Under the pieces are notes generated by a model. It did no database searches. It was not told where the DNA came from and saw only the letters and a program-made list of their open reading frames with translations. Positions 19,121 to 25,457 of a stretch of DNA of 40,294 nucleotides are shown here, in pieces. The stretch's first letter is position 1; every line of letters starts with the position of its first letter. The translations under genes and the position numbers were made by a program. Source of the DNA: Bacteroidales bacterium. GTDB taxonomy: Bacteria > Bacteroidota > Bacteroidia > Bacteroidales > F082. Where the stretch lies: contig JAFOBJ010000070.1 of the NCBI GenBank assembly GCA_017381865.1, forward strand, positions 1 through 40,294, written 5' to 3'.

Positions 19121-19865
19121 ACTTTGGCTCTTGGCTCTTGGCTTTTGGCTTTTGGCTCTTGGTTCTTGTTCCACAAACAAAAACGCGTCAAGTATCAGGA
19201 ATTTATCTGCCAATCATATCATCAGAGAAGTCGAGAGAAACCAGTTCGAGTTTGACAATTTTGAAACAAAGTTCAATGTGAAAGTCAAAGGCGATAATAA
19301 TATTGGTTTGAAAGGTCAGATGAGAATGCAAAACGACAGCATAATCTGGATTTCGTTATCGTTGAAAGTCGGGATTGAAGTCGGAAGAATGATGATAACG
19401 GAAGACTCGGTCAAGTTCATAAATCGCAGTAACAGAACATATTTTTCTGAAAGCGTTGAGAGTTTTAGAAGTTCTGGAATTCAGGAATTCTGGAGTTCAG
19501 GAATTCTGGATTTATTGCAAAATTTATTAGTTGGTAACGACATCAATTTCAAAGAGAAATACAAAGCCACAATTGAAGATAACAATTATAAACTTACATC
19601 TAACAAAAATACTTTCTTGGTAACGCCAAAGACGTTTAAAGTCAAAAGACAACAGGCAACAGTCAATGGTCAACAGGCAACAGTTGGAATCGACTACGAT
19701 AATTTTCAAGAAGTTAACGGGAAATTATTACCGACGAAAATCATCGTAGACGCAGGCGACATATTTAATTTGAACATAGAAATAGATTATTCAGAAATTA
19801 AAGTAGGAGAGGAGTTAGAATTTCCTTTTAACATCTCAAAAAAATATAACAAAATAAAAATATGA
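19101..19865 (+). CDS. DUF4292-family lipoprotein
   Basis: A 254-residue predicted lipoprotein. The lipobox is LALGSC, and the body (ANHIIREVERNQFEFDNFETKFNVKVKG ... RMQNDSIIWISLSLKVGIEVGRMMITEDSVKFINR) resembles DUF4292, a beta-rich family that looks LolA/LolB-like. A role in envelope lipid or lipoprotein handling is therefore an inference. The hydrophobic core of the signal peptide (LWLLALGFWLLALG) is encoded by a TTGGCTC tandem repeat. Two further word repeats lie in the body: residues about 124-137 (SSGIQEFWSSGIL) and 183-195 (RQQATVNGQQATV). The start overlaps the TPR gene by 20 nt and the end overlaps the EnvC-like gene by 4 nt. Confidence 0.85.
   Translation: MRRFTNRLWLLALGFWLLALGSCSTNKNASSIRNLSANHIIREVERNQFEFDNFETKFNVKVKGDNNIGLKGQMRMQNDSIIWISLSLKVGIEVGRMMITEDSVKFINRSNRTYFSESVESFRSSGIQEFWSSGILDLLQNLLVGNDINFKEKYKATIEDNNYKLTSNKNTFLVTPKTFKVKRQQATVNGQQATVGIDYDNFQEVNGKLLPTKIIVDAGDIFNLNIEIDYSEIKVGEELEFPFNISKKYNKIKI
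19123..19168. repeat. Tandem TTGGCTC/TTGGCTT repeat coding for a signal peptide
   Basis: About six imperfect 7-8 nt units (TTGGCTC, TTGGCTTT, TTGGTTC) encode the hydrophobic stretch before the lipobox Cys of the DUF4292 protein. Confidence 0.88.
19470..19510. repeat. Tandem GAATTCTGGA/GAATTCAGGA repeat inside the DUF4292 gene
   Basis: About four 10-nt units alternate TTCTGGAA, TTCAGGAA, TTCTGGAG and TTCAGGAA. The same GGAATTCTGG word occurs in the noncoding gap at 22521. Confidence 0.88.
19648..19685. repeat. Tandem CAACAGGCAACAGT repeat inside the DUF4292 gene
   Basis: Two near-identical copies of CAACAGGCAACAGT are separated by CAATGGT and encode QQATVNGQQATV. It belongs to the same family as the methyltransferase insert at 7911, which reads as VNGQQSTVN. 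Confidence 0.88.
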
Positions 19866-21103
19866 ACTTCAGGATTTCAGCAATTCAGCAACTCAGCAAC
19901 TCAGCAACTCAAAAATTCTGGGTTCTGTTATTACTATTAATAATATCTATTTCTGCGAATTGCCAAAGTGTTGAATCGTTGGAAAATAAAATAAAATCTA
20001 TTCAGAAAGATATTAAATTAGCTGAAAAATTACTGAAAGAGACTTCAAAAAACAAAGAAACGACCATAAACCAAGTCACGCTTCTTCAGACTCAAATCGC
20101 TCAGAGAGAAGATCTTATCAAGACATACCAAAGCCAGGTTAACGCACTTAACAAAGACATCAAGAAAAATAAAAACGGCATCGCAGCTGCGAAAAAAGAC
20201 CTCGCTCTTTTTCAAAAAGAATACGCCGACTTGTTAGTCATCGCTTATCGTAACAAAGGAAAAACAAATAACCTTATGTTCATTTTTTCTTCGGAAGACT
20301 TCAATCAGGCGATACGCAGAATACGTTATATTCAAGAACTTAACGATTTAGTCAAAGAAAAAATAGAGGAAATAAAAAACACTCAAGACAAGATTAGCAA
20401 ACAGTTGAATAAGAACGAAAATAACAAGAAAGAAATTGAGAAAGTCTTGGCTAAAGAAAAAGAAGAAAGAGCCTCTTTGGTGAAAGACCGCGACAAACTC
20501 AACAAAGATTTGGCGTCGTTGAAAAAGAAAGAAACACAGATTCAGAAAGACATCAAGACAAAAGAAGACGAGGCAAAGAAACTCAAGAAACAGATTGAGA
20601 AAATCATAGCCGAAGAAATCAAGAAGGCGAAGGAAAGAGAAGAGCAAGCCAAGAAAAACAACACTAAATCAGTCGATTATAATCTCTCGAGCAATTTTGC
20701 GCAGAACAAAGGCAAGCTGCCTTATCCTGTTGAGCAAGGCATCATAACTGGACGCTACGGTCTGAGTCCGCATCCTACGCAGAAAAAAGTCACTGTCAAT
20801 AATAACGGCATCGACATCAGTACGACGAGCGGAGCGAAAGCGAGAAGCGTTTTCGACGGCGAAATCTGTTTCGTTACAAGTCAAGGCAACAACAACGTGA
20901 TTCTCATTCGTCACGGATTATATTTCACCTTATATTCAAATATCGAGAAAGTTTTTGTCAAGGTCGGTGACAAGGTTTCGACGGGGCAGGAGATAGGACG
21001 CATTCACACCAACGTCAGCGATGGAAAGACAACGTTGCATTTCGAGATATGGCAAGAAAACAAGACGACCGTGAATCCGGCATTGTGGATTAAGAAAAAT
21101 TGA
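19862..21103 (+). CDS. EnvC-like murein hydrolase activator (degenerate LytM/M23 domain)
   Basis: A 413-residue exported protein with a signal peptide (core WVLLLLLIISISANC), a long coiled coil to about residue 270, and a C-terminal LytM-fold domain. In active M23 peptidases the zinc ligands are His and Asp in HxGxD and His in HLHF. Here the first motif is NNGID (Asn314, Asp318) and the last is TLHF (Thr391, His393), so two ligands are lost. This fits EnvC-type proteins, which activate cell-wall amidases instead of cutting themselves. The likely role is in septal peptidoglycan splitting; the amidase partner is not in the window. Residues 5-17 (ISAIQQLSNSATQ) are encoded by a CAACTCAG word repeat. 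It overlaps the DUF4292 gene by 4 nt. Confidence 0.9.
   Translation: MNFRISAIQQLSNSATQKFWVLLLLLIISISANCQSVESLENKIKSIQKDIKLAEKLLKETSKNKETTINQVTLLQTQIAQREDLIKTYQSQVNALNKDIKKNKNGIAAAKKDLALFQKEYADLLVIAYRNKGKTNNLMFIFSSEDFNQAIRRIRYIQELNDLVKEKIEEIKNTQDKISKQLNKNENNKKEIEKVLAKEKEERASLVKDRDKLNKDLASLKKKETQIQKDIKTKEDEAKKLKKQIEKIIAEEIKKAKEREEQAKKNNTKSVDYNLSSNFAQNKGKLPYPVEQGIITGRYGLSPHPTQKKVTVNNNGIDISTTSGAKARSVFDGEICFVTSQGNNNVILIRHGLYFTLYSNIEKVFVKVGDKVSTGQEIGRIHTNVSDGKTTLHFEIWQENKTTVNPALWIKKN
19875..19911. repeat. Tandem CAACTCAG repeat at the EnvC-like gene start
   Basis: About four 8-9 nt units (CAATTCAG, CAACTCAG, CAACTCAG, CAACTCA) encode the n-region of the signal peptide. Confidence 0.85.
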
Positions 21104-21125
21104 CTATTGACATAAAATAATTATT

Positions 21126-21260
21126 ATGAAAAAAAATAGAATCTTATTAATCGCAGCGATAATAATGGGATTATTACTCGCTTCATGCAGCCGAGCTTAT
21201 CAGCCAACTAACATTCAGAAGAAAAAAGGCAGTTGCGGAACATGTTCGAGATATTGGTGA
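21126..21260 (+). CDS. Small lipoprotein with C-terminal CxxC
   Basis: A 44-residue protein starting MKKNRILLIAAIIMGLLLASC, with a clear lipobox LLASC at the signal peptidase II site. The mature part is only 24 residues, basic, and ends GSCGTCSRYW. Short Bacteroidota lipoproteins with a Cys/aromatic tail are familiar, but I cannot assign a function. It follows the EnvC-like gene by 22 nt and precedes a repeat-rich hairpin, so it is probably the last gene of the dut/TPR/DUF4292/EnvC operon. The CxxC could bind metal or form a disulfide. Confidence 0.75.
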   Translation: MKKNRILLIAAIIMGLLLASCSRAYQPTNIQKKKGSCGTCSRYW

Positions 21261-21269
21261 TTTTTTGAG

Positions 21270-21350
21270 AAGACTACAAGACTACAAGACCATAAGACTA
21301 CAAGAATTTTTCATGCTTGTTGACTTGTAGTCATGTTGTCTTGTAGACTT
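21270..21350. repeat. Inverted ACTACAAG / CTTGTAGT repeats, possible transcript end
   Basis: Three ACTACAAG/CCATAAG-type units (21270-21303) are followed by inverted CTTGTAGT-type units (21316-21350), so the RNA can fold into an imperfect long hairpin between the EnvC operon and the ornithine carbamoyltransferase gene. Confidence 0.75.
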
Positions 21351-21369
21351 TAAAATAAATCATCGTCAC

Positions 21370-21401
21370 TTGAATTAATTTCAATTATTTTTATATTTTT
21401 G
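21370..21401 (+). promoter_or_regulatory. Promoter of the ornithine carbamoyltransferase gene
   Basis: TTG at 21370-21372, 21 nt, then TATTTTTG at 21394-21401 fits the Bacteroides consensus. The leader to ATG 21440 is about 30 nt. Confidence 0.65.
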
Positions 21402-21439
21402 CATCGTTAGAAATTTTAAACAAATAAAAACATACAATT

Positions 21440-22441
21440 ATGGCATTCAATTTAAGAAACAGAAGCTTTTTGAAGTTATTAGACTTCACTCCAAAAGAAA
21501 TTCAATACTTTTTAGATTTAGCTCGCGACCTCAAACGCGCTAAATATGCAGGCACAGAACAACAAAGATTAAAAGGCAAGAACATCGCTTTGATTTTCGA
21601 AAAGACATCAACACGTACACGTTGTGCTTTCGAAGTAGCAGCTTACGATCAAGGCGCTCACGCTACATACTTAGGACCTTCAGGTTCACAAATCGGTGTT
21701 AAAGAATCAATGGCTGACACAGCACGCGTTTTAGGCCGCATGTACGACGGTATCGAATATCGTGGCTTCGACCAAGCAACAGTTGAAGAATTAGCTAAAT
21801 ACGCTGGCGTACCAGTATGGAACGGTTTGACAAACGAATTCCATCCAACACAAATCTTGGCTGACTTCTTAACAATGACAGAACACACAGACAAACCATT
21901 AAACAAAGTTACTTTCGCTTACGTTGGCGACGCTCGTTTCAACATGGGTAACTCTTTGATGGTCGGTGGCGCTAAAATGGGTATGGACGTTAGAATCGTT
22001 GCTCCTAAATCATTACAACCAGACGCAGAACTCGTAGCAACATGTAAAGAAATCGCTAAAGAAACAGGCGCAACAGTTACAGTTACTGACAACGTTGAAG
22101 AAGGCGTTAAAGGTTGTGACTTCATCTACACAGACGTATGGGTATCAATGGGCGAACCAGCTGAAGTATGGGCAGAACGTATCAGCTTGTTAAAACCTTA
22201 CCAAGTCAACGCTGAAATGATGAAGATGACTGGCAATCCAAAATGTAAATTCATGCACTGCTTACCAGCATACCACAACTTAGAAACACAAGTTGGCCGT
22301 GACGTTTACAAACAATTCGGTCTCGATGGCGTTGAAGTTACAGAAGAAGTTTTCGAATCAGAAAACTCAATCGTTTTCGACGAAGCAGAAAACAGAATGC
22401 ACACTATCAAAGCTGTTATGGTAGCTACATTAGGTGATTGA
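21440..22441 (+). CDS. Ornithine carbamoyltransferase, ArcB/ArgI-like
   Basis: Interconverts ornithine plus carbamoyl phosphate and citrulline plus phosphate. The 333 residues carry the carbamoyl phosphate motif [17 protein letters not shown] and MHCLPA. The SMG loop marks ornithine specificity. The segment [20 protein letters not shown] and the C-terminal [15 protein letters not shown] closely resemble ArcB-type catabolic and E. coli ArgI enzymes. Bacteroides-type bacteria are known to use N-succinylornithine carbamoyltransferase for arginine synthesis, so a true ornithine enzyme suggests a catabolic role or transfer, but no arcA or arcC is adjacent. Start ATG 21440 follows a good promoter, and a hairpin with a T run ends the unit. 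Confidence 0.93.
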   Translation: MAFNLRNRSFLKLLDFTPKEIQYFLDLARDLKRAKYAGTEQQRLKGKNIALIFEKTSTRTRCAFEVAAYDQGAHATYLGPSGSQIGVKESMADTARVLGRMYDGIEYRGFDQATVEELAKYAGVPVWNGLTNEFHPTQILADFLTMTEHTDKPLNKVTFAYVGDARFNMGNSLMVGGAKMGMDVRIVAPKSLQPDAELVATCKEIAKETGATVTVTDNVEEGVKGCDFIYTDVWVSMGEPAEVWAERISLLKPYQVNAEMMKMTGNPKCKFMHCLPAYHNLETQVGRDVYKQFGLDGVEVTEEVFESENSIVFDEAENRMHTIKAVMVATLGD

Positions 22442-22450
22442 TTTTTTTAA

Positions 22451-22483
22451 GACTACAAGACCACAAGTCTACGAGTCTACAAG
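22451..22483. repeat. ACTACAAG-family word repeat
   Basis: Four units (ACTACAAG, ACCACAAG, TCTACGAG, TCTACAAG) directly follow the ornithine carbamoyltransferase stop. Confidence 0.8.
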
Positions 22484-22488
22484 ATAAG

Positions 22489-22519
22489 GTCGCTGCGAGA
22501 AATCGTGGCGACTTTTTTT
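22489..22519 (+). terminator. Rho-independent terminator of the ornithine carbamoyltransferase gene
   Basis: GTCGC pairs with GCGAC, with an inner CGA/TCG pair closed by a GAAA tetraloop. Seven T residues follow at once (22513-22519). Confidence 0.85.
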
Positions 22520-22520
22520 G

Positions 22521-22588
22521 TGGAATTCTGGAATTCTGGATTTGAGGAATTGAGGAATTGAGGGTATGAGGAGTTGAGGAGTTGAGGT
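22521..22588. repeat. GGAATTCTGG then GAGGAATTGA word repeats
   Basis: Two GGAATTCTGG units grade into GAGGAATT, GAGGAATT, GAGGGTAT, GAGGAGTT and GAGGAGTT. The first word matches the insert in the DUF4292 gene, and the second matches 24023-24120 and 25226-25270. Confidence 0.85.
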
Positions 22589-22614
22589 ATTATATAAAAA
22601 TAAAATAACAAAAT

Positions 22615-22825
22615 CATAGCCCTGTAAGGGCGTCAGATTATAGGCAGGCGGTGGAGTGCGTAGCACGGAACTCCTGCTTAAAATGATTGATTTACAACCC
22701 TAGTCCTGTAAGGACGACAGAGATTACATCTGTCGCACCTTCGGCGCTTTTATTTTTCTAAACATCGTCTTGCAGGGACTCCGTGTTTCACACTACGTCG
22801 CCTGCCTGAGTACTGACATTCCTTC
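22615..22825. repeat. REP-like palindromic elements
   Basis: Two related units start GCCCTGTAAGGGCG (22619-22632) and GTCCTGTAAGGAC (22703-22715). The second is followed by a perfect hairpin CGACAGA...TCTGTCG with loop GATTACA. A further GTCTTGCAGGGAC-containing stretch with TTCCTTCGGAA follows. The GC content is much higher than the surroundings. The layout resembles the REP-type elements dispersed in Bacteroidota genomes; association with a REP-linked transposase is an inference and none is present here. Confidence 0.6.
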
Positions 22826-22838
22826 GGAACTATTTCTG

Positions 22839-22890
22839 AATCTCAGAATCTCAAAAAAATGGGGTTCTGAGGTTTTTAATTTCTGAGATT
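22839..22890. repeat. AATCTCAGAA inverted repeat
   Basis: AATCTCAGAATC (22839-22850) pairs with GGTTCTGAGGTT (22863-22874, two G-U pairs) and is followed by TTT. AATCTCAGAA also pairs perfectly with TTCTGAGATT at 22881-22890. The two right arms compete for one left arm. Confidence 0.6.
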
Positions 22891-22909
22891 AAAAAAAATC
22901 ATTTTTTTC

Positions 22910-22942
22910 TTGACATCGGGGGGGGTGATTTTCATATCTTTG
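22910..22942 (+). promoter_or_regulatory. Promoter with G8 tract in the spacer, possible phase variation
   Basis: TTGAC at 22910-22914 and TATCTTTG at 22935-22942 form a Bacteroides-type promoter whose spacer contains eight consecutive G (22918-22925). The TTG-to-TA gap is 22 nt, while the paralogous gene downstream has 20 nt and no G tract. Loss of two G would give 20 nt. Confidence 0.7.
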
Positions 22943-22983
22943 AAAAAAAATTCAATACATTATTTACAATTAAACTTTAAAAC

Positions 22984-24030
22984 ATGAAAACAAGAAACTT
23001 TACCAAACTAATCTCTCTGCTCCTGTTGCTTGTGTTTGCAGGAGGTTTAAAGGCGCAAGAATACACTTACACTCCATTCCCTACAGAAAACGCACAATGG
23101 AGCGTGAATAATGAAAAATATGCTCTTCATGGAGACACTATCATAAATGAGAAAAAATATTCTAAGGTATATAAACAAACCTCCAATGAAGCATTTGAGT
23201 TTGACATTGACAAGGCAGAATATTTCTGCGCAATAAGAAATGATGTCGAAAACAAAAGAGTGTATGGCGTTTACAAAAAAGAACTGCCAATAAAATACCA
23301 TGATAATATTTACTATACAAATCGTACCAGCAAAAAGGAATTTCTGCTGTATGATTTCTCATTAAATCTTGGAGATACTGTCAGTGTGGCGAATTTTGAT
23401 GAGGCAGAAAATGATGGTTTTATCAGATACGTCAAATTTAAACGAGTGGAAACAATAGGAATAGACATCACTAATAATACCTTTGTCACACTACACGATA
23501 ACGATTCAATTTTTGTATTGGCAAATGGAGAACAAAGAAAACGTATATTGATGGAAAACATATCCGAAACGCTTTTCCAAAGTTGGATAGAAGGGATAGG
23601 CAGCAGTGACGGTCCGTTTAATCATTACAATAACTTTAGTTTTGAGTTATTCACGATAAAAAGATTGTTGTGTTACAATGAAAATGATGAATGTCTATAT
23701 AAGCAATCATGCTTTGACTATGATGAAAACGATGACTGCTTTACAAATTATTATCCGGACAATGTCGTGGAAAATAATGAAAATGACATCATGATTTATC
23801 CTAATCCTGCAACAACTAATGTTGAAGTAAGCTATACTCTCCCTGAAGGCATGACAAGCGCAACTTTAGTCATGACAAACACATTAGGAGTAAATGTTAT
23901 GACAGCACAACTTGATGGCAACAATGGTGAAACTACATTAAGTCTCGAAGAACTTCCTTCAGGCATCTACTTCTACACCATCAAATGCGGTGAAAATGTA
24001 AAAACTGGAAAACTTGTTAAAAGGAATTGA
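22984..24030 (+). CDS. Secreted T9SS cargo protein of unknown function, paralogue 1
   Basis: A 348-residue exported protein. The signal peptide MKTRNFTKLISLLLLLVFAGG ends near LKAQE. The middle part (residues about 25-260) shows no motif I recognise. The tail, from DIMIYPNPATTNVEV through TLGVNVMTAQLDG to SGIYFYTIKCGENVKTGKLVKRN, is a type A T9SS sorting domain, so the protein should be exported across the outer membrane. The next gene shares the signal-peptide region and a 3' flank, so the two are paralogues. The stop codon lies inside the start of a GGAATTGA word repeat. Expression may vary through the G8 tract in its promoter. Confidence 0.85.
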   Translation: MKTRNFTKLISLLLLLVFAGGLKAQEYTYTPFPTENAQWSVNNEKYALHGDTIINEKKYSKVYKQTSNEAFEFDIDKAEYFCAIRNDVENKRVYGVYKKELPIKYHDNIYYTNRTSKKEFLLYDFSLNLGDTVSVANFDEAENDGFIRYVKFKRVETIGIDITNNTFVTLHDNDSIFVLANGEQRKRILMENISETLFQSWIEGIGSSDGPFNHYNNFSFELFTIKRLLCYNENDECLYKQSCFDYDENDDCFTNYYPDNVVENNENDIMIYPNPATTNVEVSYTLPEGMTSATLVMTNTLGVNVMTAQLDGNNGETTLSLEELPSGIYFYTIKCGENVKTGKLVKRN

Positions 24031-24120
24031 GGATTTGAGGAATTGAGGAACTGAGGAATTAAGGAACTAAGGAATTAAGGAACTCAGCATCTTAGCATCT
24101 CAGCAACTTAACATCCTCAG
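24023..24120. repeat. GAGGAATTGA / CTTAGCATCTCAGCAA word repeats
   Basis: Eight or so units of GAGGAATT, GAGGAACT and AAGGAACT are followed by CAGCATCTTAGCATCTCAGCAA-like words. The stop of the preceding gene is the TGA in the first unit. Confidence 0.85.
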
Positions 24121-24151
24121 GTTTCTTAAGTCCTAAAAACTTATATTTTTC

Positions 24152-24182
24152 TTGACTTTCAGTTTTTTACAACTTATATTTG
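24152..24182 (+). promoter_or_regulatory. Promoter of T9SS cargo paralogue 2
   Basis: TTG at 24152-24154 (in CTTGACTT), 20 nt, then TATATTTG at 24175-24182. It resembles the promoter of paralogue 1 but lacks the G tract. Confidence 0.7.
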
Positions 24183-24211
24183 TAGCAACATATTTATTAA
24201 AAATATCGCTT

Positions 24212-25171
24212 ATGAAAACAAGTATTACAAAACTAATCGCTTTGACACTGCTACTTGTGCTTGCAAGTGGTTTGAAAGCGCAGGAATCCGATTCTACATA
24301 TATTTATCAATCTTTCTTTGGAAATGATTCAACGGAACTTAATCTTTACTATTATGGTATAGATTGGGGAACACAATATTTATGCAAAATATACAGTAAG
24401 GATACAATCCATATAAATGATAAATTCTATTATTTCTCAAAACCACAATATTTAAAAACAGAGGCACCTTATTGGATTTATTACTATCCTTTTGATGATA
24501 CTATCTATTTTAGGGAAGATTTACAAAACGGAAGACTGTATTTTTATATAAATGACAATCGCATCAACCCAAATGATGTGGAATTGTTAATTTGTGACAT
24601 GTCGCTTAATGTAGGAGATATGTTTACACTTCCTATATCTTTTAATCCTGGTGAATTTGAAAAAGGTTTGGAAGAAGAGGTTGTCGTTAATAACATCAGG
24701 ACGGAAAATGGAAAAAAGGTAATAGATTTAAGATATCCTTATGATGAAGACTTGTCTAGATACAAATTGATAGAAGGGATATTTCCTCCGCTTATACCAA
24801 ACATATATTATGGAGATTATAATTATGTGAGATGCCAACATAATGATGGAATGATGATATATAAAAATCCTTTGTTTTCGAACTGTTTTTGTGAAATGGG
24901 ATATGATATAGATGAAAATGTGGAGAAAAGTGTTTTTGTACGACCAACTCTTTTCTCAACCGGCGAAACTATTTCCATCAGTTCAGATTCTGAGATTAAA
25001 GATGTGAAAATGATTGATATGCTTGGCAGAAGAATTGATATTTCACTCAATCAAACCGATGAGATGTCATGTCAAATCAGTTTGAAAGAAAGACATGATT
25101 CTAGTGTGTATTTGATTATAGTTGAAACTAAAAACGAAGTTTGCTATAAAAAAGTGGTTTTGCAGGATTAA
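24212..25171 (+). CDS. Secreted T9SS cargo protein of unknown function, paralogue 2
   Basis: A 319-residue exported protein starting MKTSITKLIALTLLLVLASG and ending its signal near LKAQE, closely matching paralogue 1. A TTG at 24152 would lengthen it by 20 residues but that codon is the promoter -33 box, so ATG 24212 is preferred. The middle region is rich in Tyr and Asp and unrecognised. The tail (VFVRPTLFSTGETISISS ... DVKMIDMLGRRIDIS ... VYLIIVETKNEVCYKKVVLQD) looks like a diverged T9SS sorting domain. A fragment of a second, paralogue 1-like tail lies just after its stop. Presumably outer-membrane-exported; role unknown. Confidence 0.8.
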   Translation: MKTSITKLIALTLLLVLASGLKAQESDSTYIYQSFFGNDSTELNLYYYGIDWGTQYLCKIYSKDTIHINDKFYYFSKPQYLKTEAPYWIYYYPFDDTIYFREDLQNGRLYFYINDNRINPNDVELLICDMSLNVGDMFTLPISFNPGEFEKGLEEEVVVNNIRTENGKKVIDLRYPYDEDLSRYKLIEGIFPPLIPNIYYGDYNYVRCQHNDGMMIYKNPLFSNCFCEMGYDIDENVEKSVFVRPTLFSTGETISISSDSEIKDVKMIDMLGRRIDISLNQTDEMSCQISLKERHDSSVYLIIVETKNEVCYKKVVLQD

Positions 25172-25177
25172 CATGCT

Positions 25178-25234
25178 GGCATCTACTTCTACACCATCAG
25201 ATGCGATAAGCGGAAAACTTGTTAAAGGGAATTG
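25178..25234 (+). pseudogene. Relic of a paralogue 1-type T9SS tail
   Basis: The 22 nt at 25178-25199 are identical to 23962-23983 in paralogue 1, which encode GIYFYTI. After a short divergent stretch with about 12 nt missing, GGAAAACTTGTTAAA and GGAATTGAGG match as well. The relic is 6 nt after the paralogue 2 stop and is not translated in frame. It marks the end of an ancestral copy. Confidence 0.8.
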
Positions 25235-25395
25235 AGGAACTGAGGATTTGAGGAATTGAGGAATTGAGGAAATCAAATCCCTCATACCCTTAGTTCCTTA
25301 TACCTTTAGTTCCTCATACCCTCATACCCTTAGTTCCTCATACCCTTAGTTCCCTCAAAAAAACTTGTTGTCTTGTAGTCTCTTAGTCTTGTAGA
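25226..25395. repeat. Large GAGGAATTGA / CCTTAGTTCCTCATA / CTTGTAGTCTTG word-repeat block
   Basis: A G-rich arm (25226-25270; GAGGAACT, GAGGATTT, GAGGAATT units) is followed by a C-rich arm (25278-25356; CCTTAGTTCCTCATA units), which can pair over tens of bases. It then switches to CTTGTTGT/CTTGTAGT units (25363-25395) that contain the next gene's -33 box. Confidence 0.85.
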
Positions 25396-25419
25396 CTTCA
25401 ATAATTATCACTACATTTG
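25389..25419 (+). promoter_or_regulatory. Promoter of the IdeS-like lipoprotein gene
   Basis: TTG at 25389-25391 inside a CTTGTAGA word repeat, 20 nt, then TACATTTG at 25412-25419. The match in both motif and spacing to the other promoters is good. Confidence 0.7.
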
Positions 25420-25457
25420 CAAACTGAAATAATCTGTATTAACCAAATGTATTTGAT

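Larger units (their letters stand above)
22442..22983. other. 542-bp gene-free gap packed with repeats
   Basis: The gap holds, in order, an ACTACAAG word repeat, the terminator of the preceding gene, GGAATTCTGG and GAGGAATT word repeats, a double REP-like structured element, an AATCTCAGAA hairpin, and the promoter of the next gene with a G8 tract. No coding region of note is visible on either strand. Confidence 0.8.

Noticed and set aside
21440..22441. Arginine deiminase operon
   Set aside because: Only the carbamoyltransferase is present; no arginine deiminase, carbamate kinase or antiporter is adjacent.
22442..25457. CRISPR array among the tandem repeats
   Set aside because: The units are short, degenerate and adjacent with no unique spacers of constant length, and no cas genes are present.
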